Shown here: positions 35,405 through 43,700 of the stretch, one piece after another
How the letters are laid out: each line of letters opens with the position of its first letter
Position numbering within the stretch: position 1 is the stretch's first letter
Source: Leifsonia sp. CL147
GTDB taxonomy: Bacteria; Actinomycetota; Actinomycetes; Actinomycetales; Microbacteriaceae
Direction: 5' to 3'
DNA: 64,000 nt
Assembly (NCBI RefSeq): GCF_900114565.1
Contig: NZ_FOTM01000005.1
Coordinates: 101,788-165,787, forward strand
Position numbers and translations under genes: made by a program
Notes under the pieces: model-generated
The model's input: the letters and a program-made list of their open reading frames with translations, nothing else
Told to the model about the DNA's origin: nothing
Database searches by the model: none

Positions 35405-35823
35405 CGGAGCACCTCAGACGTCCCATCGCTGTAGTTCACCGTTACTGGGCCAGGGGTGAACGACGGCGGAGTCACGGGCAACTCGTCCCCACCAAAGACA
35501 ATCGTGCCGAGCCCCTCCCGGTACTTCTTACCCCCGATAGTCACTACGGCGTCTGCAGCCCACTCACCAGATCCCAGCCGTCCACCTGCACTCGTGTAGG
35601 TGATGACCTCGACATCCGGCTGGAATTTGATGAACTCCAGCGCCACTTCCCTCTGGTACTTCAAACTCTGTTCCGGTGTCACGTTTTGCTGCTCCACAAA
35701 CTCTCCAATCAACGAGCATCCGCTCGATGCGGTCACGAGCGCGGTCGCAACGGCCAGGCCGACGATGAGTCGTCGCGCCTTCCGCAAGCCGCTACGAACT
35801 CTCGAATCTTCAAGAACGGTCAT
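35401..35823 (-). CDS. small lipoprotein, candidate immunity protein
   Basis: This 140-residue protein has a basic N-terminus (RVRSGLRKARR), a hydrophobic segment (LIVGLAVATALVTASSGC) and a putative lipobox Cys at about 36. The mature part begins with a helix (EQSLKYQREVALEFIKF) and continues with likely strands (VEVITYTSAGG, DAVVTIGGKKYREGLGTIVF), a layout like cystatin-like DUF4467 lipoproteins. It is first in the operon and overlaps the lipase gene by ATGA. In the TslA system lipoproteins of this kind give immunity. The lipobox is not canonical, so the lipid anchor is probable, not certain. Confidence 0.7.
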   Translation of the reverse strand: MTVLEDSRVRSGLRKARRLIVGLAVATALVTASSGCSLIGEFVEQQNVTPEQSLKYQREVALEFIKFQPDVEVITYTSAGGRLGSGEWAADAVVTIGGKKYREGLGTIVFGGDELPVTPPSFTPGPVTVNYSDGTSEVLR

Positions 35824-36133
35824 GTGAACCCCTCCGGTCCTCCGCCCGAAAATCCGGCTGGGCGCAACCTACGACCCCTCGAAGGCGCAGAACTCAAAGA
35901 TATTGCGGATCAATGCCTACCGCTTTGCGATGACCGCAATTCGACCCGAGGGCAGCCGAGCAGCAACGTGACTCGACCACTAGAACCTGGTTTCGCGAGC
36001 TGTCAGCTTGAGCTGCCTCAGGTTCTCGTCCCGTGTTGTCTGCGGTTGCACGAGTTCTCTCGGCGGGCAGCATCGGCGCATCGCGTCGCAAGCTCAGCGA
36101 TGAGCGCTGCGACACGCGCCGTCGGGCATCGTG
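35824..36133. other. 310-base intergenic region, no gene seen
   Basis: The stretch lies between the lipoprotein gene start and the end of era, both on the minus strand. Its composition is less GC-rich than the flanks. I see no open frame with a good start, no tRNA and no strong hairpin. It must hold the promoter of the lipoprotein-lipase operon, but no convincing -10/-35 pair could be picked. It could be the edge of an inserted block. Confidence 0.5.
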
Positions 36134-37027
36134 TCAGAAGCCGAGGCGGCCCAGCTGCTTCGGGTCGCGCTGCCAATCCTTCGCGACCTTCACCCGGATC
36201 GACAGGAACACGTGTCGTCCGAGTAGCCGCTCGATCGGCTCGCGCGCCGCGGCGCCCACATCGCGGATGCGGCTGCCGCCCTTGCCGATCACGATGGCCT
36301 TCTGGCTGTCCCGCTCGACGAACAGGTTGGCGTAGACCTCCACCAGGTCCTTGTCGTCCCGTTCCACGATGTCGTCGATGGTGACGGCGAGCGAATGCGG
36401 CAGCTCGTCGTCCACGCCCTCCAGCACCGCCTCGCGGATGTACTCGGAGATCCGGTCCTCCAGGCCCTCGTCCGTGATCGCCTCGTCCGGATACAGGGGG
36501 CTGGGCGAGGTCGGCAGCAGCTTCATCAGCTCGGACGTGAGCGTGTCCAGCTGGATGCCGCTCGTCGCGGACACCGGGATGATCGCCTCCCACTCGCGCA
36601 ACGCCGACACCGCGAGCAGCTGCTCGGCGACCTGGGTCTTGCCCACCGCATCCACTTTGGTCACGATGGCCACCTTCTTGGCGCGCGGATACTCGTCCAG
36701 CTGCTCGTTGATGAAGCGGTCGCCGGGGCCGATCTTCTCGTCGGCCGGGACGCAGAAGCCGACCACGTCGACATCGCCGAGCGTCGACTGCACGAGGCTG
36801 TTGAGCCGCTCGCCGAGAAGCGTGCGCGGCCGGTGGATGCCCGGCGTGTCCACCAGGATGAGCTGGCCGTCCGGCCGGTGCACGATCCCGCGGATGGCCC
36901 GCCTGGTCGTCTGCGGCTTCGAGCTCGTGATCGCGACCTTCTCGCCGACGAGGGCGTTGGTCAGCGTCGACTTGCCGACATTCGGGCGCCCGACGAACGA
37001 GACGAATCCTGCGTGGTAATCGGTCAC
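36134..37027 (-). CDS. era: GTPase Era
   Basis: This 297-residue GTPase assists maturation of 16S rRNA and the small ribosomal subunit. The G1 motif GRPNVGKSTL, G3 DTPGIH and G4 TKVDA are present. The C-terminal KH domain has GKGGSRIRDVGAAAREPIE. The ATG overlaps the stop of the upstream CBS-domain gene by four bases. It closes the hrcA-to-era gene line on the minus strand. In related genomes leuA usually follows closely; here about 11.6 kb of other genes intervene. Confidence 0.96.
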   Translation of the reverse strand: MTDYHAGFVSFVGRPNVGKSTLTNALVGEKVAITSSKPQTTRRAIRGIVHRPDGQLILVDTPGIHRPRTLLGERLNSLVQSTLGDVDVVGFCVPADEKIGPGDRFINEQLDEYPRAKKVAIVTKVDAVGKTQVAEQLLAVSALREWEAIIPVSATSGIQLDTLTSELMKLLPTSPSPLYPDEAITDEGLEDRISEYIREAVLEGVDDELPHSLAVTIDDIVERDDKDLVEVYANLFVERDSQKAIVIGKGGSRIRDVGAAAREPIERLLGRHVFLSIRVKVAKDWQRDPKQLGRLGF

Positions 37028-38550
37028 GATCGGGTCTCCTGGGTGGTCGTGTGGCGGGTCTCGGTGCGGCGGTCGGGCCGGGCGGACGTGTCGTGCCGAT
37101 CGGGCTTGTCGCGCCGATCGGGCTTGTCGCGCCGATCGGGCTTGTCGCGCCGGTCGGGCTTGTCGCGCCGGTCGGGCTTCTCCGGCCCGTTCGGCCGGTC
37201 GATGCGCTCCGGCCGGTCGGTGCGCTCCTGGCGGTCGGCGCGCCGCTCCTCGTCGCGGCTGGAGCGCGTACGCTCGCCCGGCTCGGGCAGCAGCGCGACA
37301 TCCCGTTCCGCGAGGACCGTCGCGACGTGCTTGTGCCGCCCTTCGATGCGCTCGACCGTGAAACGGAGTCCGTGGACGCTCACGGTCGACCCGACCTCCG
37401 GCAACCGGCCCAGCGCCTTGGTCACGAGTCCGCCGACGCTGTCGACGTCGTCCTCCTCGATCTCGATGTCGAACAGCTCGCCGAGGTCGTCGATGGGGAG
37501 GCGGGTGGCGACGCGGTAGCGGCCGTCGCCGAGCAGCTCAACGAGCTCCACCTCATGGTCGTACTCGTCGGAGATGTCGCCGACCAGCTCCTCGATGAGG
37601 TCCTCGAGCGTCACCAGTCCCGCGATGCCGCCGTACTCGTCCACGACCATCGCCAGGTGGTTCGACTCGCGCTGCATCTCGGCGAGCAGGGCGTCCGCCT
37701 TCTGCGACTCCGGCACGAACAGTGCGGGACGGGCCAGGTCACGGACCGTGATCTCATCCGCGCCGAGCGGTCGCTCGTAGCTCAGCTTGGCCGCATCCCT
37801 CAGGTAGAGGATGCCGGCCACCTCGTCGGGATCGCCGCCCTCGATGACCGGCATGCGCGACACCCCGGTGCTGAAGAAGAGGCCCATCGCGGTGCCGAGG
37901 CCGGCCGTCGCATCCACGGTGATCATGTCGGTCCGCGGGATCATGACCTCGCGGACGACGGTCGCGTTGAACTCGAAGATCGAGTGGATGAGCTCTCGGT
38001 CGTCCTCCTCGAGCACCTCGAACTCGGTCGCCTCGTCGACGATCGAGAGCAGCTGCTCCTCGCTGGTCACCGGTGCGGATCGGGCGCGGGACGGCGTCAC
38101 CCGGTTGCCGAGGCCCACCAGCCCGTTCGGGATGGGGCCGAGGACGACCCGGACGAAGCGGATCAGCGGGCCGGTCAGCTGCAACAGCAGCGTCGAGTTC
38201 GCGCGGCCGACGCTGCGCGGGCTCACCCCGACCAGCACGAACGAGGCCGCGGTCATGATCAGCGCGGCGAGGATGAGGGAGAGCCACCACTGCTCGAAGA
38301 TCTGCTCGAAGGCGAGGGTGACCAGCACGGCGGCGGTCGTCTCGGCCAGGAGGCGCGCGAAACTGACGGCGTTGAGGTAGGCGCCGGGGTCGTCTGCGAT
38401 GGCGCGCAGCGACGTCTTCGCGCGGGACGTCTCCGCCAGGTCGGCGATATCGCCGCGGGACTGGACGCCGAGGGCGGAGTCGACCGCGGCCATCAGACCG
38501 CCGAAGGCCACCAGCAGGAACGCGACGACGAAGAAGAGCGCCTGCAGCAT
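37024..38550 (-). CDS. hemolysin C/CorC-like protein with DUF21 and CBS domains
   Basis: This 508-residue protein has an N-terminal DUF21/CNNM membrane region with four helices (residues 1-140), a CBS pair (about 195-320, with EVMIPRTDMITVDA and VVDEYGGIAGLVTLEDL) and a CorC_HlyC domain (about 335-410). Relatives export magnesium or cobalt. After about residue 420 it has a disordered Arg/Asp/Lys/Pro tail with RRDKPD units encoded by 18-bp repeats (37097-37186). The ATG 38550 lies 8 bases after the ybeY stop. The tail is unusual for the family. Confidence 0.9.
   Translation of the reverse strand: MLQALFFVVAFLLVAFGGLMAAVDSALGVQSRGDIADLAETSRAKTSLRAIADDPGAYLNAVSFARLLAETTAAVLVTLAFEQIFEQWWLSLILAALIMTAASFVLVGVSPRSVGRANSTLLLQLTGPLIRFVRVVLGPIPNGLVGLGNRVTPSRARSAPVTSEEQLLSIVDEATEFEVLEEDDRELIHSIFEFNATVVREVMIPRTDMITVDATAGLGTAMGLFFSTGVSRMPVIEGGDPDEVAGILYLRDAAKLSYERPLGADEITVRDLARPALFVPESQKADALLAEMQRESNHLAMVVDEYGGIAGLVTLEDLIEELVGDISDEYDHEVELVELLGDGRYRVATRLPIDDLGELFDIEIEEDDVDSVGGLVTKALGRLPEVGSTVSVHGLRFTVERIEGRHKHVATVLAERDVALLPEPGERTRSSRDEERRADRQERTDRPERIDRPNGPEKPDRRDKPDRRDKPDRRDKPDRRDKPDRHDTSARPDRRTETRHTTTQETRS
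37097..37186. repeat. five 18-bp tandem repeats in the CBS-domain gene
   Basis: Five units starting at 37097, 37115, 37133, 37151 and 37169 share cgatcgggcttgtcgcgc with few changes, the last two diverged. They encode RRDKPD hexapeptides on the minus strand. Confidence 0.9.
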
Positions 38551-38558
38551 CCCGCCTC

Positions 38559-39020
38559 CTATCGCTGTCGGTCGTAGCGCGCGAATCCGACGAGGATGTC
38601 GCGCTGGATCGCGAACATCTCGCGCTCCTCGGCCGGCTCGGCGTGATCGAACCCGAGAAGGTGCAGGATGCCGTGCGTCGTCAGCAGCAGAAGCTCATCC
38701 ATCAGGGAATGGCCGGCGGTCTCAGCCTGCACCTGCGCGACCTGCGGGCACAGCACGACGTCGCCGAGCAGTCCGGCGGGCGACGGCTCCTCCTCGGTGC
38801 CGGGGCGCAGCTCGTCCATCGGGAAGCTGAGCACGTCGGTCGGGCCGGGCTCGTCCATCCACTGCACGTGCAGCTGCTCCATCGCCGCCTCGTCGACGAG
38901 GACGATCGCCAGCTCGGCGTCCGGGTGGACGTGCAGGATGTCGAAGGCGTACGACGCCAGCCGCTGAAGCGCGGCCTCATCCACCGGGATGGTCGACTCG
39001 TTGTTGATCTCGATGCTCAT
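38559..39020 (-). CDS. ybeY: endoribonuclease YbeY
   Basis: This 153-residue metalloendonuclease takes part in 16S rRNA 3'-end processing and ribosome quality control. The zinc-binding motif [11 protein letters not shown] is intact near the C-terminus, and [15 protein letters not shown] matches the family. It sits between phoH and the CBS-domain gene, the usual actinobacterial order. Confidence 0.96.
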   Translation of the reverse strand: MSIEINNESTIPVDEAALQRLASYAFDILHVHPDAELAIVLVDEAAMEQLHVQWMDEPGPTDVLSFPMDELRPGTEEEPSPAGLLGDVVLCPQVAQVQAETAGHSLMDELLLLTTHGILHLLGFDHAEPAEEREMFAIQRDILVGFARYDRQR

Positions 39021-39038
39021 TGCGGCCCTCTCGTCTGG

Positions 39039-40133
39039 CTATCGGCGCTTCGGGAGGTGGTCGCGCGGGAAGGCGCCGCGGCGCTCTGCGCGATTGGCGA
39101 ACTCGGCCGCCTGCTCGCGCTCGTAGTGGCGTGCCTGCTGGCGCGCGTCGTACTCGGTGTAGGCGTCCACGATGCGCCCCACCAGATTGTGCCGCACCAC
39201 GTCCTCGCTGGTCAGGCGGGTGAAGTGGATGTCGTCGATGTCGTTCAGCACGCGGGTGACCAGCCGGAGGCCGCTCGCCGCGTTGGGCAGGTCGACCTGC
39301 GTGATATCGCCGGTCACGACCATCTTCGAGTTGAAGCCCAGCCGCGTCAGGAACATTTTCATCTGCTCGGGCGTGGTGTTCTGCGCCTCGTCGAGGATGA
39401 TGAACGAGTCGTTCAGGGTCCGCCCGCGCATGTAGGCGAGCGGCGCGACCTCGATCGTGCCCGCTGCCAGCAGCTTGGGCACGAGGTCCGGGTCCATCAT
39501 CTCGTTGAGTGCGTCGTAGAGCGGCCGCAGATAGGGGTCGATCTTGTCCGTCAGCGTGCCGGGCAGGTAGCCCAGTCGCTCCCCCGCCTCCACCGCCGGA
39601 CGGGTCAGGATGATGCGGGTGACCTCTTTGCGCTGCAGCGCCTGGACGGCCTTCGCCATCGCGAGGTAGGTCTTGCCGGTTCCGGCCGGCCCGATGCCGA
39701 AGACGATGGTGTTGTGATCGATCGCGTCGACGTACTGGCTCTGCCCGAGCGTCTTGGGGCGGATGCTCTTGCCGCGCGCGGTGAGGATGGCCTGGCCCAG
39801 CACGTCCGACGGGCTCAGCTTGAGGTCGGTGCCCAGCATCCGGGCGGAGCTGGTGACCTCGGCCGGGGACAGCTCTTGCCCGTTGCGGACCATCTGCAGC
39901 AGTTCCTCCACGAGGCGCTGCGCCGCGGCGACCTGCGTCGGGTCGCCGGTCAGGGTGATCTCGTTGCCGCGCACATGAACGTTCACGAGCGGATACTGAC
40001 GCTCCAGAGTGGTGAGCAGGCGGTCCTGCGGGCCCAGGAGCCGGACCATCTGGACGCCGTCGACGCTCAGGTGAGCTTCGGCGGCCGGTTCCCCTGCGCT
40101 CGACGGTCCGGGGGTGAATTCAGAGCTGGGCAA
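39039..40133 (-). CDS. phoH: PhoH-like ATPase
   Basis: This 364-residue protein has the PhoH ATPase domain with Walker A GPAGTGKTYLAMAK, Walker B FIILDEAQNTTPEQ and SKMVVTGDITQ. The N-terminal part carries a KH-like segment (VNVHVRGNEITLTGDPTQV). PhoH proteins are linked to phosphate stress and RNA metabolism; beside YbeY they are thought to act on RNA. The start overlaps the HIT gene by 14 bases. Confidence 0.94.
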   Translation of the reverse strand: MPSSEFTPGPSSAGEPAAEAHLSVDGVQMVRLLGPQDRLLTTLERQYPLVNVHVRGNEITLTGDPTQVAAAQRLVEELLQMVRNGQELSPAEVTSSARMLGTDLKLSPSDVLGQAILTARGKSIRPKTLGQSQYVDAIDHNTIVFGIGPAGTGKTYLAMAKAVQALQRKEVTRIILTRPAVEAGERLGYLPGTLTDKIDPYLRPLYDALNEMMDPDLVPKLLAAGTIEVAPLAYMRGRTLNDSFIILDEAQNTTPEQMKMFLTRLGFNSKMVVTGDITQVDLPNAASGLRLVTRVLNDIDDIHFTRLTSEDVVRHNLVGRIVDAYTEYDARQQARHYEREQAAEFANRAERRGAFPRDHLPKRR

Positions 40134-40494
40134 GGGATCCTTCCTCGAGGCTGCTGCCTCGATCGTTGGCGCTCAAGAGGTGGGCGTGGACATGGAACAC
40201 GGTCTGACCCGCGCCTGCGCCCGTGTTGAAGATGAGACGGAAGTCGCCGTCCGAATGCTCTTCGGCCAGCTTCTTCGCCGTGGCGACGAGCTCCGCGAGC
40301 AGCGCCGGGTCGCCGGCGGCGAGCTCCACGACGTCGCGGTAGCGCTCCGTCTTCGGCACCACCAGCAGGTGCACCGGCGCCTGCGGCGCGATGTCACGGA
40401 ACGCGATCAGCCGATCGCTGTCGTACACCACGTCGGCCGGGATCTCACCCGCGATGATGCGGGAGAAGATCGTGCGCTCCGTCTGTTCCTCCAT
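40120..40494 (-). CDS. HIT-family nucleotide-binding protein
   Basis: This 124-residue protein has the catalytic histidine triad HVHAHLL and the FSRIIAGEIPADVVYDSD start typical of the HIT/HinT branch. These enzymes hydrolyse AMP-linked or nucleoside-phosphate substrates. TAGGAT ends 6 bases before ATG 40494, so its mRNA may be leaderless or read from upstream. A large palindrome separates it from rsmE (40526-40588). Confidence 0.93.
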   Translation of the reverse strand: MEEQTERTIFSRIIAGEIPADVVYDSDRLIAFRDIAPQAPVHLLVVPKTERYRDVVELAAGDPALLAELVATAKKLAEEHSDGDFRLIFNTGAGAGQTVFHVHAHLLSANDRGSSLEEGSLAQL

Positions 40495-40500
40495 GCCTCC

Positions 40501-40506
40501 ATCCTA
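40501..40506 (-). promoter_or_regulatory. candidate -10 hexamer (TAGGAT) of the HIT-phoH-ybeY genes
   Basis: On the minus strand TAGGAT is followed by ggaggc and the HIT ATG. The six bases also look like a ribosome binding site, so the element is ambiguous. Confidence 0.3.
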
Positions 40507-40525
40507 TTCGCCCCCTCCGACCCTC

Positions 40526-40588
40526 CATCGAGTCCGCAGAGATTGCACGGTCTCGGGGTCGCGGCGTGCAATCTGTGCGGACTCGACG
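40526..40588. repeat. large intergenic palindrome between rsmE and the HIT gene
   Basis: The 22-base arms (40528-40549 and 40565-40586) pair at 21 of 22 positions around a 15-base loop. The outer bases extend the pairing. The arm ends in attgcacg, which also resembles the arm tip of the palindrome at 63909-63968. It lies downstream of rsmE's stop... on the opposite side, i.e. between the 3' end of rsmE (40617) and the 5' end of the HIT gene. The rsmE gene is upstream on the minus strand, so this can act as a terminator of the hrcA-dnaJ-rsmE unit. Confidence 0.75.
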
Positions 40589-40616
40589 GTGGGGCGGGAG
40601 TGATTCGCGGGAGCGG

Positions 40617-41345
40617 CTACCAGCGCCGAAGGGCGCCGTTCAGGACGGCGAGGGCGGCGGGGCCGGCCGTGGAGGTGCGGAGCACCGTGTCACCCAGGCG
40701 GACGAGCTCGGCGCCGGCGTCGCGGAAGGCCGCCAGCTCCTGCGGGGCGATCCCGCCCTCAGGACCGACGACGAGCACCAGGTCACGGCCGTCCGGGACG
40801 ACGCCCGTCAGCGGCGCCGGCGCGTCCGGTTCCAGGACGAGCACGCGTGCGCCGGCGGTGAGCGCGGCGACCTGCTTCGTCGTCGCCAGTTCACCGACGA
40901 CCGGCGTCCAGGCACGGATCGACTGCTTCGCGGCCTCCCGCACGATCACCGTCCACCGCTCGCGGCCCTTCGCGACCTTGGGACCCTCCCAGCGGGAGAC
41001 CGAGCGGGATGCCGCCCACGGCACCACCGCATCCACCCCGAGCTCCGTGGCCGCCTGGATGGCGAGCTCGTCGCGGTCCCCCTTGGCGAGCGCCTGGACG
41101 AGGGTGATCGACGGCGCCGGGCGCTCGACGCGCGAAACCGCCTCCACGTCGATGGTCAGCTCGCCCGTGGTCGCGACGAGCACCTCGCCGGAGGCGACGA
41201 GACCCCGGCCGTTGCCGATCAGCACCGACTCCCCCGGTCGCGTCCGGTTCACGGTGGCCGCGTGCTTCGCCTCGGCGCCGGTCAGCGACAGCCGGGCGCC
41301 GACCTCGACATCGTCGAGATCCTCCCGCAGGTAGAGGGACGCCAC
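40617..41345 (-). CDS. rsmE: 16S rRNA (uracil1498-N3)-methyltransferase
   Basis: This 242-residue SPOUT-fold enzyme methylates U1498 of 16S rRNA using S-adenosylmethionine. The knot signature is clear in LVLVVGPEGGIAPQELAAF, with ELVRLGDTVLRTSTAGPAAL at the C-terminus. It follows dnaJ by 5 bases. It is the last gene of the heat-shock-controlled hrcA operon if the palindrome at 40526-40588 terminates transcription. Confidence 0.95.
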   Translation of the reverse strand: MASLYLREDLDDVEVGARLSLTGAEAKHAATVNRTRPGESVLIGNGRGLVASGEVLVATTGELTIDVEAVSRVERPAPSITLVQALAKGDRDELAIQAATELGVDAVVPWAASRSVSRWEGPKVAKGRERWTVIVREAAKQSIRAWTPVVGELATTKQVAALTAGARVLVLEPDAPAPLTGVVPDGRDLVLVVGPEGGIAPQELAAFRDAGAELVRLGDTVLRTSTAGPAALAVLNGALRRW

Positions 41346-41350
41346 GACGG

Positions 41351-42463
41351 CTACAGGTTCAGGAACCGGTCGCGCAGCTTCGCGAACAGCCCCTGCTGGA
41401 AGTGCGCGAGCGCCGGCTCCGCAGCCGTGTGAGCGGCCGCGAACTTCTTGATCAGCTCCTTCTCTTTGTGGTCGAGCTTCGTCGGAGTGACCACCTGGAT
41501 GCCGACCCGCAGATCTCCGCGCCCGGTTCCCCGCAGGTGCGTGATGCCGCGATCCTTCACCGTCACGATGTCCGCGGACTGCGTCCCGGGCTTCAGTTCG
41601 AGCCGGATGTCGCCGTCGAGCGCCTTCACCGTCGCGGTGGTGCCGAGGATGGCATCCGTCATCGACATCTCGAGCGTGCAGAGCAGGTCGTCGCCGTCGC
41701 GGCTGAACACCTCGTGGTGCTTGACCTTGATCTCCAGGTACAGGTCGCCGTTCGGTCCGCCGGCCGGTCCGGCCTCACCGCTGCCCGGCATCTGCAGCCG
41801 GAGCCCGGTGTCCACCCCGGCGGGGATGTCGACCGGGACCGTACGGCGCGCGCGCACGCGTCCCTGACCCTGGCAGGTCACGCACGGCGTCGCGATGACG
41901 GTGCCGTAGCCGCGGCACGTGCCGCAGGGGCTCGAGGTCATCACATTGCCCAGCAGTGAGCGCACCGATCGCTGGATGCTGCCCGTCCCGTGACAGATGT
42001 CGCAGGTCACCGGGCGGGTGCCCGGCTGGCAGCAGGAGCCGTTGCAGGTCTCGCAGACGACGGCCGTATCCACCTCGAGATCGCGGTGGGTTCCGAAGAT
42101 GACCTCGTCGAGGTCGATCTCGACGCGCAGCAGCGCATCCTGTCCGCGCTCGCGCCGGGACCGCGGACCGCGCGACGCTCCCCCGCCCCCGCCGAAGAAC
42201 GTTTCGAAGATGTCGCTGAAGCCGGCGAAATCGCCACCGCCCGCCCCGCCGAAGCCGCGCGAGTCCCCCAGGTCGTACTGCTGCCGCTGCTGCGGGTCGC
42301 TCAGCACGTCATACGCGTGGGTGACGAGCTTGAACCGCTCCTGGGCCTCCGAACTGGGATTCACATCCGGATGCAGTTCGCGCGCCAGGCGGCGGTACGC
42401 CTTCTTGATCTCGTCGGGACTGGCGTCGCGCTCGACGCCCAGGACTTCGTAGTGGTCGGCCAC
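41351..42463 (-). CDS. dnaJ: molecular chaperone DnaJ
   Basis: This 370-residue co-chaperone stimulates DnaK. The J domain (1-65) has the HPD motif in [10 protein letters not shown] Gly/Phe-rich region follows. The zinc-binding region has four CxxC motifs ([33 protein letters not shown]); the first lacks the usual GxG and has GSCC. A C-terminal substrate-binding domain completes it. It is cotranscribed with hrcA, so it is the HrcA-linked (DnaJ2-type) paralogue. Confidence 0.96.
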   Translation of the reverse strand: MADHYEVLGVERDASPDEIKKAYRRLARELHPDVNPSSEAQERFKLVTHAYDVLSDPQQRQQYDLGDSRGFGGAGGGDFAGFSDIFETFFGGGGGASRGPRSRRERGQDALLRVEIDLDEVIFGTHRDLEVDTAVVCETCNGSCCQPGTRPVTCDICHGTGSIQRSVRSLLGNVMTSSPCGTCRGYGTVIATPCVTCQGQGRVRARRTVPVDIPAGVDTGLRLQMPGSGEAGPAGGPNGDLYLEIKVKHHEVFSRDGDDLLCTLEMSMTDAILGTTATVKALDGDIRLELKPGTQSADIVTVKDRGITHLRGTGRGDLRVGIQVVTPTKLDHKEKELIKKFAAAHTAAEPALAHFQQGLFAKLRDRFLNL

Positions 42464-42520
42464 GTGGGGCTGTTCCTTCTTCTTATCGATTTCGTGTGGT
42501 GTTCGCCGGCGGCGTGCGGC

Positions 42521-43543
42521 CTACTGGTCGCCGAGCAGCCGCGAGAGGTAGCGGGCGACCGCACGGACGGCCGCCATGTTTCCGGAGTAGTCCATGCGGA
42601 GCGGACCGAGCAGGCCCACCCGGGCCACATCCGATCCCGCCGCACTGTAACCGCTGGAGAGGACGGAGGCTTCCGTCAGGCCGAAACCCGTGTTCTCGCG
42701 GCCGATGCTCACGGCGACGCCGTGCTGGTCGGTGGCCATCTCGTCGAAGAGGCGCAGCAGGACCACCTGCTCCTCGATCGCCTCGAGCACCGGCGTGATG
42801 GTTCCCGGGAAGTCGAGCTCGGTGCGCACCAGGTTCGCGGCGCCCGCCATGACCAGCTTCTCCTGGCGGTTGGCCGCGATCTGGTCGAGCAGGGCGCTTG
42901 CCACCGGCTCCACCAGCGGACGCGTGCGATCGGTGAGCGCTGCGGGCAGCTCGCGCAGGCGCGCTGCCGCCTCGGCGAGAGTGAGTCCCGCCGCCGCTCC
43001 GTTGATCGCGCCGCGGATCTCCGCGACCTCCTCGTCGCCGAGATCGAAGCCCAGGTCGATGACCCGCTGCTCGACGGCGCCCGAATCGGTGATCAGAACG
43101 CTGAGCAGGCGGTGGGGCGACATCGCGACGAGCTCGATGTGGCGGATGCGCGAGCGCGCCACCGAGGGATACTGCACGAGCGCGACCTGGTTGGTGAGCT
43201 GGGACAGCAGCCGCACGGTTCGCGAGAGCACATCATCCAGATCGGCCGACTGCCCGAGGAAGGTCTCGATGGCCGCGCGCTGCGCGGAGGTGAGCGGGCG
43301 CATCTCGGCCAGGTGGTCGACGAACAGGCGGTAGCCCTTGTCCGTGGGGACGCGGCCCGAGGACGTGTGCGGGGCCGCGATCAGGTCCTCCTCCTCCAGC
43401 AGCGCCATGTCGTTGCGGATGGTCGCGGCCGAGACTCCGAAGGAGTGCCGCTCCACGATGCTCTTGGACCCGACCGGCTCGCGAGACGCCACGTAATCCT
43501 GAACGATGACGCGCAGCACTTCGAGGCTGCGTTCTGAGACCAT
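42521..43543 (-). CDS. hrcA: heat-inducible transcription repressor HrcA
   Basis: This 340-residue repressor binds CIRCE operators and is regulated by GroEL in its family. The N-terminal winged helix is MVSERSLEVLRVIVQDYVASREPVGSKSI, followed by the family motif SSGRVPTDKGYRLFVD. ATG 43543 has gggaggcggag upstream; a longer in-frame extension to 43636 is not conserved and would cross the operator. A CIRCE element lies 20 bases upstream, consistent with autoregulation of hrcA-dnaJ-rsmE. Confidence 0.96.
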   Translation of the reverse strand: MVSERSLEVLRVIVQDYVASREPVGSKSIVERHSFGVSAATIRNDMALLEEEDLIAAPHTSSGRVPTDKGYRLFVDHLAEMRPLTSAQRAAIETFLGQSADLDDVLSRTVRLLSQLTNQVALVQYPSVARSRIRHIELVAMSPHRLLSVLITDSGAVEQRVIDLGFDLGDEEVAEIRGAINGAAAGLTLAEAAARLRELPAALTDRTRPLVEPVASALLDQIAANRQEKLVMAGAANLVRTELDFPGTITPVLEAIEEQVVLLRLFDEMATDQHGVAVSIGRENTGFGLTEASVLSSGYSAAGSDVARVGLLGPLRMDYSGNMAAVRAVARYLSRLLGDQ

Positions 43544-43563
43544 CTCCGCCTCCCGTCGACCGA

Positions 43564-43590
43564 TTAGCACTCGCTGTTCCTGAGTGCCAA
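43564..43590. promoter_or_regulatory. CIRCE operator of the hrcA operon
   Basis: TTAGCACTC and GAGTGCCAA flank a 9-base spacer, matching CIRCE (TTAGCACTC-N9-GAGTGCTAA) at 17 of 18 positions. It lies between hrcA and the divergent DUF4870 gene and is closest to hrcA. HrcA would repress the operon here until heat stress. Confidence 0.95.
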
Positions 43591-43700
43591 TGCTACCGCG
43601 CAGAAACACCCGCCAGGTGATTGCTGCCTGAGACACGGCGGCAGTACCGTATGTGCACCGGTTCGACAGTGTTGTAACCGATCACGAAAGGGTTCCGCCG

